Counted from the stretch's first letter, positions 17,817 to 27,712 are shown. The stretch: DNA of 64,000 nt from Lewinellaceae bacterium (GCA_020636095.1 JACJYN010000004.1:62001-126000), one strand, 5' to 3'. Notes: generated from the letters alone by a model not told the origin. Made by a program: numbers and translations.

Positions 17817-19061
17817 ATGATGCAAGAAACCATGCTGTCGTCTCAGGAACTTATCCAGTTGGAAAACCGCTACGGGGCTCATAATTACCACCCACTGCCG
17901 GTCGTCTTAGCCAGGGGCCAGGGGGTACACGTATGGGATGTGGAAGGTAATAAGTACTACGACTTCCTTTCTGCCTACTCTGCGGTTAACCAGGGGCACT
18001 GCCACCCCCGAATTGTTCATGCCCTTTCTGAGCAGGCAAAAAGGCTGACCCTGACCTCCCGCGCCTTCTTTAACGATGTGCTGGGGCCATTCGAAAAATA
18101 CGTCACCAGCTATTTTGGATACGACCGCCTGCTGCCGATGAACACCGGCGTGGAGGCGTGTGAGACGGCCGTGAAACTATGCCGGAAATGGGGTTATGAA
18201 GTCAAAGGAATACCCACCAACCAGGCCAAGATCATCTTCGTTTCCGGGAACTTCTGGGGGCGTTCTCTGGCGGCCATTTCCTCCTCGGTGGACTCCAATA
18301 CGACCCGCAATTTCGGCCCGTTCCTGCCGGGCTACGTTATCATCCCTTACAATGACCTGGAAGCGCTGGAGGAAGCCCTTCAGGATCCCCATGTCGCCGG
18401 GTTCATGACGGAACCCATCCAGGGTGAGGCCGGCGTGGTCGTTCCTGACGAGGGTTACCTGAACAAAGCCTACGCGCTTTGCCAGCAGCATCGCGTCCTG
18501 TTCATTGCCGATGAAGTACAAACCGGCATCGCCCGGACCGGTAAACTGATTGCCTGTGAATACGAAGCGGTGAAACCGGATATTCTCATTCTGGGCAAGG
18601 CGCTTTCCGGAGGCGTATTTCCCGTATCGGCGGTCTTGTCGAACCACGAAGTGATGCTGACCCTGAAGCCCGGCCAGCATGGCTCCACCTTTGGCGGCAA
18701 CCCGCTGGGTTGCGCTGTAGCAATGGAAGCGCTGGAGGTCGTTAAAGATGAAAAACTGGCTGAAAACGCCAACCGGCTGGGGCAGATATTCCGCCGCCGG
18801 ATGAAAGAAGAGCTGGTGGACAAATCGGAACTGGTTCAACTGGTGCGGGGCAAAGGCCTGCTCAACGGCGTCGTTATCAACGATACTCCGGATAGCCAAA
18901 CCGGCTGGAACATATGCTTGAAATTAGCCAATAATGGCCTGCTGGCCAAGCCTACGCACGGCAACATCATCCGTTTTGCTCCTCCTCTGGTGATGACGGA
19001 AGAACAACTGGAAGAGTGTTGTGATATCATCATAGAAACGGTCCTGGAGTTTGAGCGGTAG
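17817..19061 (+). CDS. rocD: ornithine--oxo-acid aminotransferase
   Basis: 414 residues, a class III PLP aminotransferase. The N-terminus (YGAHNYHPLPVVLARGQG, then DVEGNKYYDFLSAYSAVNQGH) and the MNTGVEACETAVKL and WGRSLAAISSS motifs are those of ornithine aminotransferase. The PLP-binding lysine is about Lys261 in ILGKALSGG, with ADEVQTG before it and STFGGNPL after it. It makes glutamate semialdehyde and glutamate from ornithine and 2-oxoglutarate. Arginine-degradation partners are not adjacent. Confidence 0.95.
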   Translation: MMQETMLSSQELIQLENRYGAHNYHPLPVVLARGQGVHVWDVEGNKYYDFLSAYSAVNQGHCHPRIVHALSEQAKRLTLTSRAFFNDVLGPFEKYVTSYFGYDRLLPMNTGVEACETAVKLCRKWGYEVKGIPTNQAKIIFVSGNFWGRSLAAISSSVDSNTTRNFGPFLPGYVIIPYNDLEALEEALQDPHVAGFMTEPIQGEAGVVVPDEGYLNKAYALCQQHRVLFIADEVQTGIARTGKLIACEYEAVKPDILILGKALSGGVFPVSAVLSNHEVMLTLKPGQHGSTFGGNPLGCAVAMEALEVVKDEKLAENANRLGQIFRRRMKEELVDKSELVQLVRGKGLLNGVVINDTPDSQTGWNICLKLANNGLLAKPTHGNIIRFAPPLVMTEEQLEECCDIIIETVLEFER

Positions 19062-19178
19062 CCCTGCAATGGCCGATAGCTGCATTTTTTTTTAATTTCG
19101 TTTACGCTTAGACAAGCTCAGGGCCTTCCTCGTCGTTCGATAGAGTGATTGATGGCCCGAATTACAAAAAACAACACA

Positions 19179-22100
19179 ATGCTTAAGAGAATTGCCCTGC
19201 TGTTAGTGGCGTGTACTGCCTTGCTACCGCTGATAGCGCAACAAACCACCGTATATACGGAAGCCAACGAAGCCTATAAAAACGGCGTTACCCTCTTTGA
19301 AGAGGGGGTCTACGGCAAAGCTCAGCAGGAGTTCGGAAGGGCGATGCAGTTGCTCCTGCCGGTGAACGAACCGGAAGCGGAGCTGCTGCGGTCCAAAGCC
19401 GAGCTGGATTATGCCCGCTGCGCGGTGCGCCTGCAACAACCGGACGGTGAGAAGCTCATTCTCGATTTTATCCGCACCGAATCGCCCAACCCTATGGCCA
19501 GCCAGGCGTTGGTGGAAGTAGCTGATTATTACTACAACGCCAAAGAATGGGACAAGGCCATCGACTACCTCTCCGATGTGCCGACCCGGGGTATGACCCC
19601 AGAACAGGAGTCGGCGGTGAAGTTCAAATTGGGCTACGCCCTATTTGTTAAAAAACGCTTCAAGGAAGCCCTCGCTAACTTCCGGGATATCAAAGGCTTT
19701 GATACGGATTATTTCTATCCGGCCAATTATTACCTGGGCCTTTGCTATTTCTTCGAGGGTAGTTACGATGCCGCCCTCACCCAGTTTAAAGTAGTTGAGC
19801 GTTCCCCCCGGTACCGCCCGCACATTCCGTACTATCAGGCGCAGATTTATTTTGCCGAACGGCGTTACGATGAGCTGATCGCCTATGCGCGGGTGAAAGC
19901 CGATGACCCATCTGTCCGCAAACAATTGGAAATCAAACAGTTGTTAGGGCAGGCCTATTTTGAAAAAGGAATGTACGCTCAGGCTTTACCCTATATGCAG
20001 GCTTATGCTGAAAGTACCGGAAAACTGCGGGAAGAGGAGCTTTATCAGATCGGATATACCTACTATCAGGTGGGTGACCCGGCCAAGGCGATCCAGTATC
20101 TGAAGGATTTATCCACCGTTGATTCTAAGATCGGGCAACATGCGATGTACATCCTGGGGGATTCCTACCTTCGGCTCAATCAACGTGCGAATGCCCGCGC
20201 AGCCTTTGGCAACGCCAAACGAATGGCCTACGACCCGGGCATACAGGAAGAAGCGCTTTGGAATTATGCCAAGCTCTCTTATGAGTTGAACGATCCCCGG
20301 GAGGCCATCAATGGCCTGCGGGAACTGCGGCCTTCCTCCAAGTACTTTATTCAGTCTCAGGAACTGATGAGTGAGATTTTTCTCAATTATCGCGATTACC
20401 AGCAGGCGATAGAGATTCTGAGCGCCATTGAAAACAAAACTCCGAAATTGCAGGAGACCTTTCAGAAGGTGACCTATTACCGGGGCCTGCAGTTGCTTCA
20501 GAATGGAGATAAAGCAGGCGCCAAGAAGTACTTCGAACAATCGATGGATATCTCTATCGATACCCGCACCCGGGCGCTGGCTATCTACTGGCTGGGAGAT
20601 ATTGCTCACCGGGATGAGGCCTACGAAGCCAGCAACCGCCTGATGAGCCAGTTTCTCACCCTGGCGAAAACCGTTAGTAACCTCCCGGATGAATCTTCTA
20701 TCCACACTGCCAATTATACTCAGGGATACAATTACCTCAAACAGGACAACTACGCCGCCGCCCTCGGCTTTTTCGAAGATGCCGTGAAGGGTATTGAACG
20801 GAACAGCCCATTTATTCGCAATGAGAAGGTGAAAAACCAGGTCCTGGGCGACGCCGTTCTGCGGGCAGGCGATTGCCTGTTCAAACGCAATCAATATTCA
20901 CGGGCGGTGGAATACTACGACCAGGCTGTCAATAAACGCTATACGGGGTTTGTTTATGCCCTCTATCAAAAAGCAGTGATTGAAGGCCTGTTGGGCCGGA
21001 CAACCAATAAGGTCCTCGCCCTTGAGCAATTGGCTAAAGGCCATCCGGATTCTGAATACGCCGATGACGCACTCCTCCAGTTGGGCGCCACCTATCAGGA
21101 GATCGGACAGCTCAGCAAAGCGGCGGAACCCCTCAAGGAGTTGCTCCGGCTCTACCGGGGCAAATCGGAACTCGTTCCCAAAGCGCTCATTCGCCTCGGC
21201 CTGATCAGTTACAACCAGGGCAATCTCGATGCCGCCATCAGCTACTATAAGCAGGTATTTGCCAACAATCCGGATGAGGGCGATTCCAACCTGGCGCTGG
21301 CCGCCCTGGAAGAGATTTACGTTGACGACCTGGGCCAGGCTGATAACTATTTCGCTTTCCTGGAGTCGGTTCGGGGAACCGTAGGAGGGGAAGTTCGGGA
21401 TTCGATCAATTTCCGGGCTGCGGAATCACAGTTTGAAAATTCTAACTACGATAGAGCAGTGGCGGCTTACACCGATTACCTGCGCAAGTTTCCCCGGGGA
21501 ACCTACACCCTGCCTGCCCTGTACCACCGGGCAGAATCCTACAGCGTGCTGCAACAATACACCCAGGCTCTGGCCGATTACGAAGCCGTGGCGGAGCGGG
21601 GGGCCAGTCCCTATTATGTGAAAGCGCTGGAAAAGGGCGCCATCATTGCCTACAACCACTCTCAGGATTTTACTAAGGCGTTTGATTTATATACCCAGCT
21701 CGAAGCGGCAGCGACCAATCCGGATATGCGTTTCGAGGCTCAGTTGGGCGCTCTGCGCAGCGCCTACCGGTCGGGCAACACCCAGGCAGTGCCACAACTG
21801 GCGCGAAAGGTGGCGGATAACCCCAATGCGTCTCAGCTACAAGTCGCCACCGCCCAATTCTATCTTGGTAAGATGGCCTTTGACCGGGCAGACTATAATA
21901 ACGCGCTCGTCGCCTTTGAAGAGGTGATCCGCCTCAGCGACAACGAACAGACCGCAGAAGCCCGCTACCTCAAAGCTTATATTTACTACCTGCGGCGCGA
22001 CCTGGAAACGGCGCAGCAAATCTGTCTGAACGCCAATAAAGAAAGCTCAGGTTATCCTTACTGGGTAGCCAAAAGCGTCATTTTATTTTCCGACATCCTA

Positions 22101-22289
22101 CAGGAAAAAGGCGACCTCTACAACGCCAGAGCCGCCCTCGAGGCCCTGCTGGAAAATTATACGGGCGACCAGGAATTGGTCAGTGAGGCACAGCGCAAGC
22201 TTGCAGACATCAACCAGCGGATCAACCAGTCGAGCCGCCTGAGGACCGGCGGCGACCCGAACACGCTGGAGATGGATGATGGCAACTGA
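19179..22289 (+). CDS. exported tetratricopeptide-repeat protein
   Basis: About 1036 residues from the ATG at 19179, which gives a clean signal peptide (MLKRIALLLVACTALLPLIA). In-frame starts 27-30 bases upstream would add a charged leader. The rest is a chain of TPR/Sel1-like helical pairs from start to end, for example YQIGYTYYQVGDPAKAIQYL and ARYLKAYIYYLRRDLETAQ. Such proteins are periplasmic scaffolds. The outer-membrane barrel gene that follows after 62 bases is a likely partner. The length is in the range of several Bacteroidota TPR proteins of unknown role. Confidence 0.85.
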   Translation: MLKRIALLLVACTALLPLIAQQTTVYTEANEAYKNGVTLFEEGVYGKAQQEFGRAMQLLLPVNEPEAELLRSKAELDYARCAVRLQQPDGEKLILDFIRTESPNPMASQALVEVADYYYNAKEWDKAIDYLSDVPTRGMTPEQESAVKFKLGYALFVKKRFKEALANFRDIKGFDTDYFYPANYYLGLCYFFEGSYDAALTQFKVVERSPRYRPHIPYYQAQIYFAERRYDELIAYARVKADDPSVRKQLEIKQLLGQAYFEKGMYAQALPYMQAYAESTGKLREEELYQIGYTYYQVGDPAKAIQYLKDLSTVDSKIGQHAMYILGDSYLRLNQRANARAAFGNAKRMAYDPGIQEEALWNYAKLSYELNDPREAINGLRELRPSSKYFIQSQELMSEIFLNYRDYQQAIEILSAIENKTPKLQETFQKVTYYRGLQLLQNGDKAGAKKYFEQSMDISIDTRTRALAIYWLGDIAHRDEAYEASNRLMSQFLTLAKTVSNLPDESSIHTANYTQGYNYLKQDNYAAALGFFEDAVKGIERNSPFIRNEKVKNQVLGDAVLRAGDCLFKRNQYSRAVEYYDQAVNKRYTGFVYALYQKAVIEGLLGRTTNKVLALEQLAKGHPDSEYADDALLQLGATYQEIGQLSKAAEPLKELLRLYRGKSELVPKALIRLGLISYNQGNLDAAISYYKQVFANNPDEGDSNLALAALEEIYVDDLGQADNYFAFLESVRGTVGGEVRDSINFRAAESQFENSNYDRAVAAYTDYLRKFPRGTYTLPALYHRAESYSVLQQYTQALADYEAVAERGASPYYVKALEKGAIIAYNHSQDFTKAFDLYTQLEAAATNPDMRFEAQLGALRSAYRSGNTQAVPQLARKVADNPNASQLQVATAQFYLGKMAFDRADYNNALVAFEEVIRLSDNEQTAEARYLKAYIYYLRRDLETAQQICLNANKESSGYPYWVAKSVILFSDILQEKGDLYNARAALEALLENYTGDQELVSEAQRKLADINQRINQSSRLRTGGDPNTLEMDDGN

Positions 22290-22351
22290 TCGGAAGCCGC
22301 CTGTTTTTTTATTTCTATGATCAATACAGACTCAACAAATCAACGGATAAA

Positions 22352-24010
22352 ATGAAAGTCTCAAAAAATATAGCCCTGCTGTTGTTTTTTGCCTGCCTGG
22401 CTGCCGCCGCTTCTGCTCAGAACCCGGAACTGCCTGCAGAGGAGGTCGATATCATCAAAAGTTTCGATGCCCGGCTGGAAGCCACCGACCGATTTGGGGT
22501 GGATCCGGAACTGCCGCCGCTCGATACCTCTACCCGGCGGCTGGATTATCAGGTGGCCACTAAAGCCCTGGAGGTGGAATACCTGCCGCCCAAAATTCGC
22601 CCGTTGGCTATGAGTGGCGAGGATGTGCCCGATAACTACAACGGGTATCTAAAATTCGGCGGCGGTTTCCCTGCTTCTCTTTATGGGAATGGCTACTATA
22701 ATTTTTCCAATAAGGAAAACTTCAACCTCGGCCTTTCGGCGCTCCACCATTCCGCCAATAACAATAAGAGCGTGGAGAATCAACGGTTTTCTTATACCAA
22801 GGTCGGCGCCGATGGCACTTATCAGCACGACCTGGGTTTCGCCGTCAACGCCGGCCTGGGATTCACTTCCGATGTAGTTCATTTCTATGGCTACAACGAG
22901 GTGGCCAAAGCCCTGGAGGAAGATTATTCTTTCGAAAAGGACGCTGTCCGCCAGCGCTTTTCCATATTCGACGCCAAAGCCAGCATCTACAATGGGGTGC
23001 GCACCGAAGCGGATTTCAACTACCAGGCCGGCGTCAAGCTTTACTTCATGGATGATAACTATGCCGCCCGGGAGAATGGCTTCGACCTGCTCATAAAAGG
23101 CACCAAGTGGTTCGATGGTTCCCACCCGTTAACCATCGAATTGGAGACGGACTTCACTTCGTATAAGGACACCGCGAAGCAAAGCCTGAACAACTTTTTC
23201 CTGCGGCCGAGTTATACCTATCACGCTGAGTCGTTTAAAGCCAAAGTGGGCGTAAACATCGCTTCCCACGATGACGAATTTTTCTTCTTCCCGGATTTAG
23301 AGCTATCCGCGATTATTCTGAAAGGCCTGCTGGGCGCCTACGTCGGCGCCTCCGGTACATTGCAGAAGAATACCTTCCGCTCTTTAACCGACTACAATCC
23401 ATTCATCAGCTCCCGTATAGAAGTGAAAAACAGCAGTTACTACAATTTCTACGGCGGGGTAAGAGGCACCATTCAGCGGATAGATTATGACGGACAGGTA
23501 GGCTATAAAACGGTCAACAACCTGGCGCTGTTTTTGCTGCCGGATGTGAATGACACGATTCCCCGGTTTGATGTCCTCTACGACACTGCCAGCATCTTCT
23601 TCATCAAGGGGTCTGTTACTGCTCCGCTCTTCCATGGATTTGAGCTGACCGGCGCTGTAAGCCAGAATTTCTTTTCGCTGGACCGGGAGGAAAAGGCCTG
23701 GCACCTGCCCTCTTTTACACTCAATGTGGGCGCTCGTTACACCACCGTACTGGATGAAAAAGCAGGCTCCACCCTTGTCCTTAAAGGGGACTTCTTCCTG
23801 GAGAATGGCGTTCCCTTTCTGAACGATGACGACGTGGCGGAAAACCTCAACGGCCTGTTCGACATCAGCCTGGGGGCTGATTTCTTCTTCACCAAAAATA
23901 TCGGCGGTTTTGTTCAGGTTAACAACCTGGCGAACAACAAGCGGGAACGCTGGCACCGGTATCCGACGTTTGGGATCAATGCGCTGGTAGGGTTGGTGGC
24001 GAGGTTTTAA
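22352..24010 (+). CDS. outer-membrane beta-barrel protein, partner of the TPR protein
   Basis: 552 residues. The signal peptide ends AAASAQ. A short N-terminal periplasmic stretch is followed by many alternating amphipathic strands rich in aromatic girdle residues (NGYLKFGGGF, YGNGYYNFSNKENFNLGLSA, SLGADFFFTKNIGGF), and the chain ends RYPTFGINALVGLVARF, with the terminal Phe typical of barrels. No plug or TonB box is seen, so this is not a full TonB receptor. It lies 62 bases downstream of the TPR gene, so the two probably work together at the outer membrane. Function unknown. Confidence 0.8.
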   Translation: MKVSKNIALLLFFACLAAAASAQNPELPAEEVDIIKSFDARLEATDRFGVDPELPPLDTSTRRLDYQVATKALEVEYLPPKIRPLAMSGEDVPDNYNGYLKFGGGFPASLYGNGYYNFSNKENFNLGLSALHHSANNNKSVENQRFSYTKVGADGTYQHDLGFAVNAGLGFTSDVVHFYGYNEVAKALEEDYSFEKDAVRQRFSIFDAKASIYNGVRTEADFNYQAGVKLYFMDDNYAARENGFDLLIKGTKWFDGSHPLTIELETDFTSYKDTAKQSLNNFFLRPSYTYHAESFKAKVGVNIASHDDEFFFFPDLELSAIILKGLLGAYVGASGTLQKNTFRSLTDYNPFISSRIEVKNSSYYNFYGGVRGTIQRIDYDGQVGYKTVNNLALFLLPDVNDTIPRFDVLYDTASIFFIKGSVTAPLFHGFELTGAVSQNFFSLDREEKAWHLPSFTLNVGARYTTVLDEKAGSTLVLKGDFFLENGVPFLNDDDVAENLNGLFDISLGADFFFTKNIGGFVQVNNLANNKRERWHRYPTFGINALVGLVARF

Positions 24011-24030
24011 GAGCTTGTTTTAACCCAATC

Positions 24031-24819
24031 TCACTCCCCACTCAACAACTTCCTCTTCTGCTGAGCAAACTCCTCCTGGGTGAGAATGCCCTTATCTCTG
24101 AGTTTGCCCAACTCTACGATCTGGTTCAGAATATCGTTGGCGGCGGAAGCCTGGCCCGATTCGGGCTGCTCGTCCAACAGGTTGGGCTGAGGGGCGGGCA
24201 GGCTGGCGGGGGGGCGGCGATAACCATTGGCGACAAAGGCGTCGAAGGAAGGCAGAGACCGGAGGAAAGCCAGCGCGTCGTGCTGGTGAATTTTATCCAG
24301 TTTGTTGAAACCCCGCTCAACGGCTTGCGCCAGATGCTGGAAGCCTCTATCGGCGTCTTCCAGCATGGAATAAGTGCAGGCCAGGTTGAAATGCAGCGTG
24401 GGGTCATGAGGGGTGAGATCCAGGGCCATTTCAAAATCTTCGGCTGCCTCTTCAAAGTAGTAGGCCCGGAAATTTTTGATACCGCTGCTTTTGTAAACGG
24501 AGGCACTGGGTGCTGGGGAACTATAACTATCTTCGGGGTACCGTTGCCAGTCGCGCCGGTGGTTGCGCTGTCTGCGTTTGACGTTATACCGGTCATCAAA
24601 ATCTTCCCGCGGCATAGCGAAAAGCAGAATGGAGTCGATGAATCCGAGAATGGCCGGGCCTATTATGAAGGGCACTCCTTCCTCTACGGCAAGAATAATG
24701 CCGAACATGGCAAAGGCAAAGTAAAGCATACCGAGGAAACGCTGGCCCAGGTAAAAGCGATGGACGCCAAATAATCCGAAGAACAGGGCGAGGATGCCGG
24801 CAACGTGTTTATTTTTCAT
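24031..24819 (-). CDS. TM2-domain protein with TPR and SHOCT segments
   Basis: 262 residues. The N-terminus (NKHVAGILALFFGLFGVHRF, then YLGQ) is a TM2 domain: two membrane helices joined by a DD-containing loop. Residues about 115-200 hold two TPR-like pairs (YYFEEAAEDFEMALDL, LAQAVERGFNKLDK). The C-terminus (LGKLRDKGILTQEEFAQQKR) is a SHOCT oligomerisation motif. The combination suggests a membrane-bound adaptor. It is convergent with the barrel gene, 20 bases apart. Confidence 0.85.
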   Translation of the reverse strand: MKNKHVAGILALFFGLFGVHRFYLGQRFLGMLYFAFAMFGIILAVEEGVPFIIGPAILGFIDSILLFAMPREDFDDRYNVKRRQRNHRRDWQRYPEDSYSSPAPSASVYKSSGIKNFRAYYFEEAAEDFEMALDLTPHDPTLHFNLACTYSMLEDADRGFQHLAQAVERGFNKLDKIHQHDALAFLRSLPSFDAFVANGYRRPPASLPAPQPNLLDEQPESGQASAANDILNQIVELGKLRDKGILTQEEFAQQKRKLLSGE

Positions 24820-25145
24820 CAGTCAGGTAATACTAAATCGTTATGGAAATAACCTTCCGGTTAAGCTGCGCAAATGGAAAAGTCATTTTCTAAAGAAATT
24901 GATGTGGTTTTTATTGCCTCCCAAATGTATTATCTATCCCATCAGGATACGAATTCTTTAGCCGGAAGGGTTCATTTTTTGGATGAATAGTATTCCCGGT
25001 TTTATGGCTTCAACAATTCATGATTCCGTTCAAACATATTTTATTCCTATTCATTCCTTCGGGAGGGTTTCCGGCCTCCGTCCGTCATAGCCGGACTACT
25101 GCCGGCGGAGACGGATCGCCCTCACTGATACACTGGCACATCCTC
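24820..25145. other. intergenic region with one palindromic repeat
   Basis: Apart from the repeat at 25082-25136 the 326 bases are AT-rich and featureless. A 38-codon frame (24874-24990) lacks a ribosome binding site and any recognisable motif, so I do not call it. Confidence 0.5.
25082..25136. repeat. palindromic intergenic repeat, copy 2
   Basis: CCGTC (25082-25086) pairs with GACGG (25110-25114), and the inner GCCGG pairs with CCGGC. The core matches copy 1 (10568-10600) at 28 of 33 positions. It is followed by CCCTCACTGATACACTG, the reverse complement of the left arm of copy 1. It lies 10 bases beyond the 3' end of the dynamin-like gene. Confidence 0.7.
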
Positions 25146-26903
25146 CTATTCTTCCTCCTCCTTCCCCGGCACTTTCACCTTCCCTTCCAGGCTGGCGCTC
25201 ACTTCCTCCAGCCTTTTCGTGATGCTTTCATGCATTTGGCCCAGCCGGGCGATCTGCTCCTCTTCCTTTTCAAGCAACAGGTCGAACCGCTCAAAGTTGC
25301 CTTCTATCCGTACCTTTAGGTTACTGATATAGGTTTTCAGGTTGGTGCTGACTTCTTCTTCCATTCGGGTGCGGCCTTTACCGACTTCGGTAGTAAAACC
25401 TTCCAGAATCTTTTTGCGCTTCACGCGGGAAGAGATGCCGGCAAACAGCAGCCCGATGGCGGTCAGAATCCCCCCGGTAATGTCAAACACCATACCCTGG
25501 GCCACAGCTGCCAGGATCATGCCTACTACCGCCAGGCCACTACCCGTGGCGGCGGTGGTGGAGATGATGCTTTTGTCTGGAAAAAGGCTCTCGTCGGTGA
25601 AATTCTCGGTGCGGCTGACAAAGCGGGTAAACTGTTCCTGTAAGTCTTTGAGAATATTGTTCCGCTTTTCGGCAATATCGCTGAATAGCTCGTGGTCATC
25701 CCTTAAGATCGTCTTGCTGCTGCGGATTTTAAGGTCGATGATCTTGGCCATTTGCTGTATACTGTCGGCCAGATCGATGACGCCGCTGTTCAGCTTGCCT
25801 TTGAGTTCTTCGTTGAGGCCCGCCTCCATATCTTTGGCCAGGCCTTCCAGCCAGTCTTTGGCGCTGGCATTCTTGCTGAAGATAGAGGAAAAAGTGCGCT
25901 TGAGTAGTGAAAAGAAAGACAACCCTGAGTTGAGTTCGTCTTGCTTTTGGCGAGTGATCCGGTCGTAACCGGCCAGCAGGTTTTCCACCAGCACATCCAC
26001 CTGTTTCAGGCTTTTGACTTCTTGTTTTTCCAGGGTCTCGTGAATGTCCTGGCGGAATTCCACATCGGCTTTGTACTGGGCTTTGCGAAGATCGAGCCCT
26101 TTATCTATCCGTTCGTGGATGTTGAGAGAGGTCTCAATGTTATTTCTGAGTTTGAGGATCGGAGCCTTCCCGCCGGTGATGTTCTCGTTGATATACGCCC
26201 GTACCGGGCCGAAACCGCTTTCCTCCTTTTGCCCTTCTTGCTCCTGTTTGGCCGAAACGGCAAATAGTTTGGGTTGATTGATCCCCTTTTTTTCGGCATA
26301 TTCCCGCACCCCTCGCATATTCACTTCCAGATCTTCAGCCGGCATCAGGTCCTTTTGCTGAAGGACGAAAATGACCTTTTTGCGCCAGTCGGCGTGAATG
26401 AAATCGAAAAATTCCCAGGCCGACTGCCGGTAGGGGTTCTTGGCTTCAAAGACGAAAACGATCAGGTCGGACGCCGGGATAAAGCTTTCGGTGATCTGCT
26501 GGTGGTTTTCGACAATGGTATTGGTTCCGGGGGTGTCGACAATGGCTATTTCTTTCAATATCTCTACGGGCAGAAGAATCTTTTTCAGAAAAGGGTTGAC
26601 CTGTATGGACTCTTCTGTTTCTCCGTAGAGGATTTGCTGTATGGTGTCGGTCATGGGTTGGGGGGCCACCCTGGCCACCTCCTTGCCGGTATCGAGCAAG
26701 GCGTTGATAAAGCTGCTCTTGCCGGCCTTCACTTCTCCCACAATGACGAACATGAACGGTTCGTGGATGCGGTTGCGCAGGTCGCTCACCGTTTGAGCCA
26801 GCTCTTCGTTGCCGATCCTGATAGTCAGCTCATGCAGGTCTTTGATGATCTCATCGACCTGCGCCCGGTAGGCTTGTAAGTTTTGGTTGATCAGTTTGGT
26901 CAC
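25146..26903 (-). CDS. bacterial dynamin-like GTPase
   Basis: 585 residues. The P-loop is GEVKAGKSS (56-64), the G2 threonine region is APQPMTDTIQQ, G3 is DTPG (123-126), and LQQKD stands for G4. A long helical stalk (about 250-440) follows. A hydrophobic hairpin at about 455-500 (AVVGMILAAVAQGMVFDITGG) probably inserts into membrane, and a terminal coiled coil ends in KEEEE. This is the layout of bacterial dynamin-like proteins, which remodel or protect membranes. It lies 40 bases downstream of the WbqC gene and probably shares its transcript. Confidence 0.92.
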   Translation of the reverse strand: MTKLINQNLQAYRAQVDEIIKDLHELTIRIGNEELAQTVSDLRNRIHEPFMFVIVGEVKAGKSSFINALLDTGKEVARVAPQPMTDTIQQILYGETEESIQVNPFLKKILLPVEILKEIAIVDTPGTNTIVENHQQITESFIPASDLIVFVFEAKNPYRQSAWEFFDFIHADWRKKVIFVLQQKDLMPAEDLEVNMRGVREYAEKKGINQPKLFAVSAKQEQEGQKEESGFGPVRAYINENITGGKAPILKLRNNIETSLNIHERIDKGLDLRKAQYKADVEFRQDIHETLEKQEVKSLKQVDVLVENLLAGYDRITRQKQDELNSGLSFFSLLKRTFSSIFSKNASAKDWLEGLAKDMEAGLNEELKGKLNSGVIDLADSIQQMAKIIDLKIRSSKTILRDDHELFSDIAEKRNNILKDLQEQFTRFVSRTENFTDESLFPDKSIISTTAATGSGLAVVGMILAAVAQGMVFDITGGILTAIGLLFAGISSRVKRKKILEGFTTEVGKGRTRMEEEVSTNLKTYISNLKVRIEGNFERFDLLLEKEEEQIARLGQMHESITKRLEEVSASLEGKVKVPGKEEEE

Positions 26904-26943
26904 AAAAAGTTTTTTTGAAAATTATATTTAGGGCTTTACGTTA

Positions 26944-27585
26944 TCAGGCAACAAAAGTTTGTTCCAGTATCAGCCCTGCCTGAGGGCCGGTGCAAAATAA
27001 TAAATCTAAAATACTCAAATTGGGTAAAAACCCATGCTTTTCCAGAAAAACCTGAGGGTAGGGGAGCGGCTGGAAGTGAGCGTCGGGCTGTAGGCGGTGT
27101 TTTTTGGGATGGATGGTGTCTCGAAGGTCAATCAAGCCTTCCGGCGTTTCTTTTTTATACTCATCAGTCCGGTGCAATTCGCAGTCCAGTTGCAGCAGGC
27201 CAAGCAGGGTTTGCAGCAAGCCCAGGGAAAAGTCGAATAAATAAACAGGTTGCTGTTCAAAATGAGGCTGCAGATAGCCGGCGTAGAATTCGAAGAACGG
27301 AGCGTTCCCATAGGCTGACCGGATGCTGGCCCAATGGTGGGCCCGCCAGGCTTCCTTATAGGCGATCGCTACCTCCCGGATTCCTTGCCGTTCATTCTTT
27401 CCCTGCCGCAAAGGGACGGACAGGCGCAGCAATCCATTGGCCCCGGCAATATGGCAACGGTTGCGGTAGCCCCCTTTCTGATAGTTCTCCTGTTGTTCCA
27501 AATACACCACCGGATAATGCGCCAGCTTGGAAAAGTATTGGACGCAGGGAAGGTAGTGGAGTTCGAGTAATACGGCTGTATCCAA
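26944..27585 (-). CDS. WbqC family protein
   Basis: About 213 residues from a TTG at 27585, which gives the usual WbqC opening, ELHYLPCVQYFSKL. The frame stays open upstream to a GTG at 27660, but a TAAATTTG promoter-like element (27643-27650) lies between them, so the shorter form is more likely. Other landmarks are YQKGGYRNRCHIAGANG, LSVPL and WRAHHWASIRSAYGNAPFFEFY. WbqC-like proteins are found in O-antigen and surface glycan loci, where a role in sugar-amine modification is suspected. The start is the least certain part. Confidence 0.82.
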   Translation of the reverse strand: MDTAVLLELHYLPCVQYFSKLAHYPVVYLEQQENYQKGGYRNRCHIAGANGLLRLSVPLRQGKNERQGIREVAIAYKEAWRAHHWASIRSAYGNAPFFEFYAGYLQPHFEQQPVYLFDFSLGLLQTLLGLLQLDCELHRTDEYKKETPEGLIDLRDTIHPKKHRLQPDAHFQPLPYPQVFLEKHGFLPNLSILDLLFCTGPQAGLILEQTFVA

Positions 27586-27661
27586 TTTTGAGCTTCGTTT
27601 TTTAAGGTAGAACCATTCGGGGAGCCCGAAGGGCGAGGGTTGCAAATTTACAAAAAACACC

Positions 27662-27690
27662 TTGGATTGGGCAGGGGTTACGTATATTCG
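27662..27690 (+). promoter_or_regulatory. candidate Bacteroidota-type promoter
   Basis: TTG (27662-27664), an 18-base spacer and TATATTCG (27683-27690) fit the Bacteroidota pattern TTTG-N19-TAnnTTTG with one mismatch in the -7 element. The predicted start would be about 15 bases before the ATG at 27713. Confidence 0.45.
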
Positions 27691-27712
27691 CCGCTGTGAA
27701 AGTAAATAAGAT

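Noticed and set aside
24874..24990. 38-codon plus-strand frame
   Set aside because: No ribosome binding site, no membrane or other motif; probably chance.
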